Assembly: GCF_000800455.1 (NCBI RefSeq)
Contig: NZ_CP007456.1
Span: forward strand, 186,001 to 250,000
Reading direction: 5' to 3'
DNA: 64,000 bases
Source: Bifidobacterium catenulatum PV20-2
GTDB taxonomy: Bacteria > Actinomycetota > Actinomycetes > Actinomycetales > Bifidobacteriaceae
The notes below the pieces were generated by a model. The model worked only from the letters and a program-made list of their open reading frames with translations, did not search any database and was not told the DNA's origin. Each line of letters begins with the position of its first letter. The first letter of the stretch is position 1. This document shows positions 62,908 to 64,000 of this stretch, piece by piece. Made by a program: the position numbers and the translations under genes.

Positions 62908-63039
62908 TTTTTGAAAGAGAATCTCAAGTAAGGCCAGAAATCTGATTTCCGCAGCAATATAACGATATAAAAATGCGGAAATCAGAAATATATCCGACGA
63001 AAACGTATTAACAATAATCGAAAGGATTGCTGAATAATT

Positions 63040-64000
63040 ATGGCGTGTACCACGATTTTGGTTGGCAAAGACGCAAGTTATGACGGATCGACCATCATCG
63101 CCCGTAATGAAGATAGTGCAAATGGTGAGTTTTGCCCGAAGCGCTTCATTGTAGTCAAGCCTGAAGATCAGCCGCGCAAGTACAAGAGCGTGCTTTCGCA
63201 TGTTGAAATCGATCTTCCTGACAATCCGCTGCAGTATACGGCTGTGCCGAATGCCGATCTGAAGGAAGGCATTTGGGGCGAAGCGGGTGTGAACGAGGCG
63301 AACGTTGCCATGAGTGCCACCGAAACGCTCACCACCAATGAGCGTGTGCTTGGCGCCGATCCGTTCGTGGAACTCACGCCGGCCAAGGGCAAGGAAGGCG
63401 AAGAAGGCTTTGAGCCGGAAGTCGCCGGTGGTATTGGCGAAGAGGATTTCCTCACCCTCGTACTTCCGTACGTCACCACCGCCCGCGAGGGTGTGGAACG
63501 TTTGGGTGCGCTGCTTGAGGAATTTGGCACCTATGAGATGAACGGCGTTGCCTTCTCCGACGTTGACGAGATTTGGTGGCTGGAAACCGTTGGCGGCCAT
63601 CATTGGATCGCCAAGCGTGTGCCGGACGAAGCGTATGTGACCATGCCGAACCAGCTGGGCATTGACGAATTTGATCTTGAAGATGCGTTTGGCGAGCAGG
63701 AGGACCACATGTGCTCCGCCGATCTGGCCGAGTTCATCGAACGCAACCATCTTGACTTGTCGGTGGAGAGCACTACGCCGTTCAACCCGCGTGACGCGTT
63801 TGGCTCCCACTCCGATTCCGACCACGTGTACAACACTCCTCGTGCTTGGTACATGCAGCGTTTCCTCAACCCGTACGACGAGCAGTGGGATGGTCAGGAT
63901 GCCGACCACAAGCCGGTTTCCGACGATATTCCGTGGGCTCGCCAGCCAGAACGCAAAATCACCATCGAAGATGTGAAGTATGTGCTGAGCTCCCACTATC
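63040..64000 (+). CDS. C69-family dipeptidase (PepD type), truncated by window end
   Basis: The frame from ATG 63040 runs to the right edge (320 codons) without a stop. The N-terminus [20 protein letters not shown] places the catalytic Cys at residue 3, as in C69 (Ntn-type) dipeptidases of lactic acid bacteria, in which Cys is exposed after processing. Further family blocks are [40 protein letters not shown] and [21 protein letters not shown]. It probably degrades dipeptides in the cytosol. The C-terminal part lies outside the window. Confidence 0.92.
   Translation, partial: MACTTILVGKDASYDGSTIIARNEDSANGEFCPKRFIVVKPEDQPRKYKSVLSHVEIDLPDNPLQYTAVPNADLKEGIWGEAGVNEANVAMSATETLTTNERVLGADPFVELTPAKGKEGEEGFEPEVAGGIGEEDFLTLVLPYVTTAREGVERLGALLEEFGTYEMNGVAFSDVDEIWWLETVGGHHWIAKRVPDEAYVTMPNQLGIDEFDLEDAFGEQEDHMCSADLAEFIERNHLDLSVESTTPFNPRDAFGSHSDSDHVYNTPRAWYMQRFLNPYDEQWDGQDADHKPVSDDIPWARQPERKITIEDVKYVLSSHY

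Noticed and set aside
22850-63037. Shared 16-mer AGGATTGCTGAATAAT near the asd terminator and before the C69 gene
   Set aside because: A single 16-bp match in 64 kb is expected about once by chance, and the contexts differ.
1-64000. CRISPR arrays, tRNA/rRNA genes, insertion sequences, prophage
   Set aside because: No regularly spaced repeats with spacers, no T-arm/anticodon patterns, no transposase or integrase motifs were found by reading.

Overview
The window is a continuous stretch of high-GC Gram-positive chromosome, and its gene content points to Bifidobacterium. The supporting markers are an actinobacterial MurT/GatD pair, a Tad pilus locus with DUF4244 and TadE-like pilins, an actinobacterial-type LeuA and Ino1, a sugar ABC operon without its own ATPase, LacI-controlled arabinan-degrading GH43/GH51/GH127-type enzymes, a C69 dipeptidase and a PTS encoded by ptsH/ptsI. 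I cannot name the species. The arabinan genes fit plant-glycan users such as the B. adolescentis/catenulatum/longum groups (inference). No tRNA, rRNA, IS element, prophage or CRISPR array was seen.

Layout. 1-10.2 kb: cell-wall amidation (murT end, gatD), a phasin-like protein, an ABC1 kinase, a strongly structured intergenic RNA candidate (about 3494-3740), GDPD, upp, a Nudix-histidine phosphatase fusion with a coupled unknown gene, and ppk. 10.2-15.5 kb: a candidate terminated sRNA, then a tad pilus locus in two blocks (tadZ-A-B-C and flp-like/tadE/tadE-like). Each block is preceded by a 62-bp repeat (90% identical copies) carrying three DnaA-box-like 9-mers at helically phased spacing. 15.6-29.7 kb: lipid kinase, a self-regulating TetR, dnaX, recR, a split aspartokinase (catalytic plus ACT genes), asd, a DUF1778/GNAT toxin-antitoxin pair, a DUF5701 protein, a metallophosphatase and leuA.

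30-47 kb is an arabinan-utilisation cluster. It holds GH51, an intracellular/extracellular pair of paralogous GH43 endo-arabinanases, three other GH43 enzymes, a GH127/146-type beta-L-arabinofuranosidase, an ABC importer and a LacI regulator. Nine 12-bp operators (TACAACGTTGTA and variants) sit on its promoters. The 3' end of the LacI gene carries an apparent frameshift. Related long palindromes sit just outside both ends of the cluster, and a near-consensus ParB site (parS) lies in the C-terminal tail of one arabinanase gene.

47-64 kb: bifunctional PBP, inositol-phosphate synthase, a GC-rich UDP-galactopyranose mutase gene, the SRP RNA, a PAP2 phosphatase, topA-tmk-holB (topA with a C-terminal helix-turn-helix-like tail), a second LacI regulator, divergent ptsH and ptsI, a PEBP-family protein whose promoter predicts a leaderless mRNA, and the start of a C69 dipeptidase gene that runs off the window.
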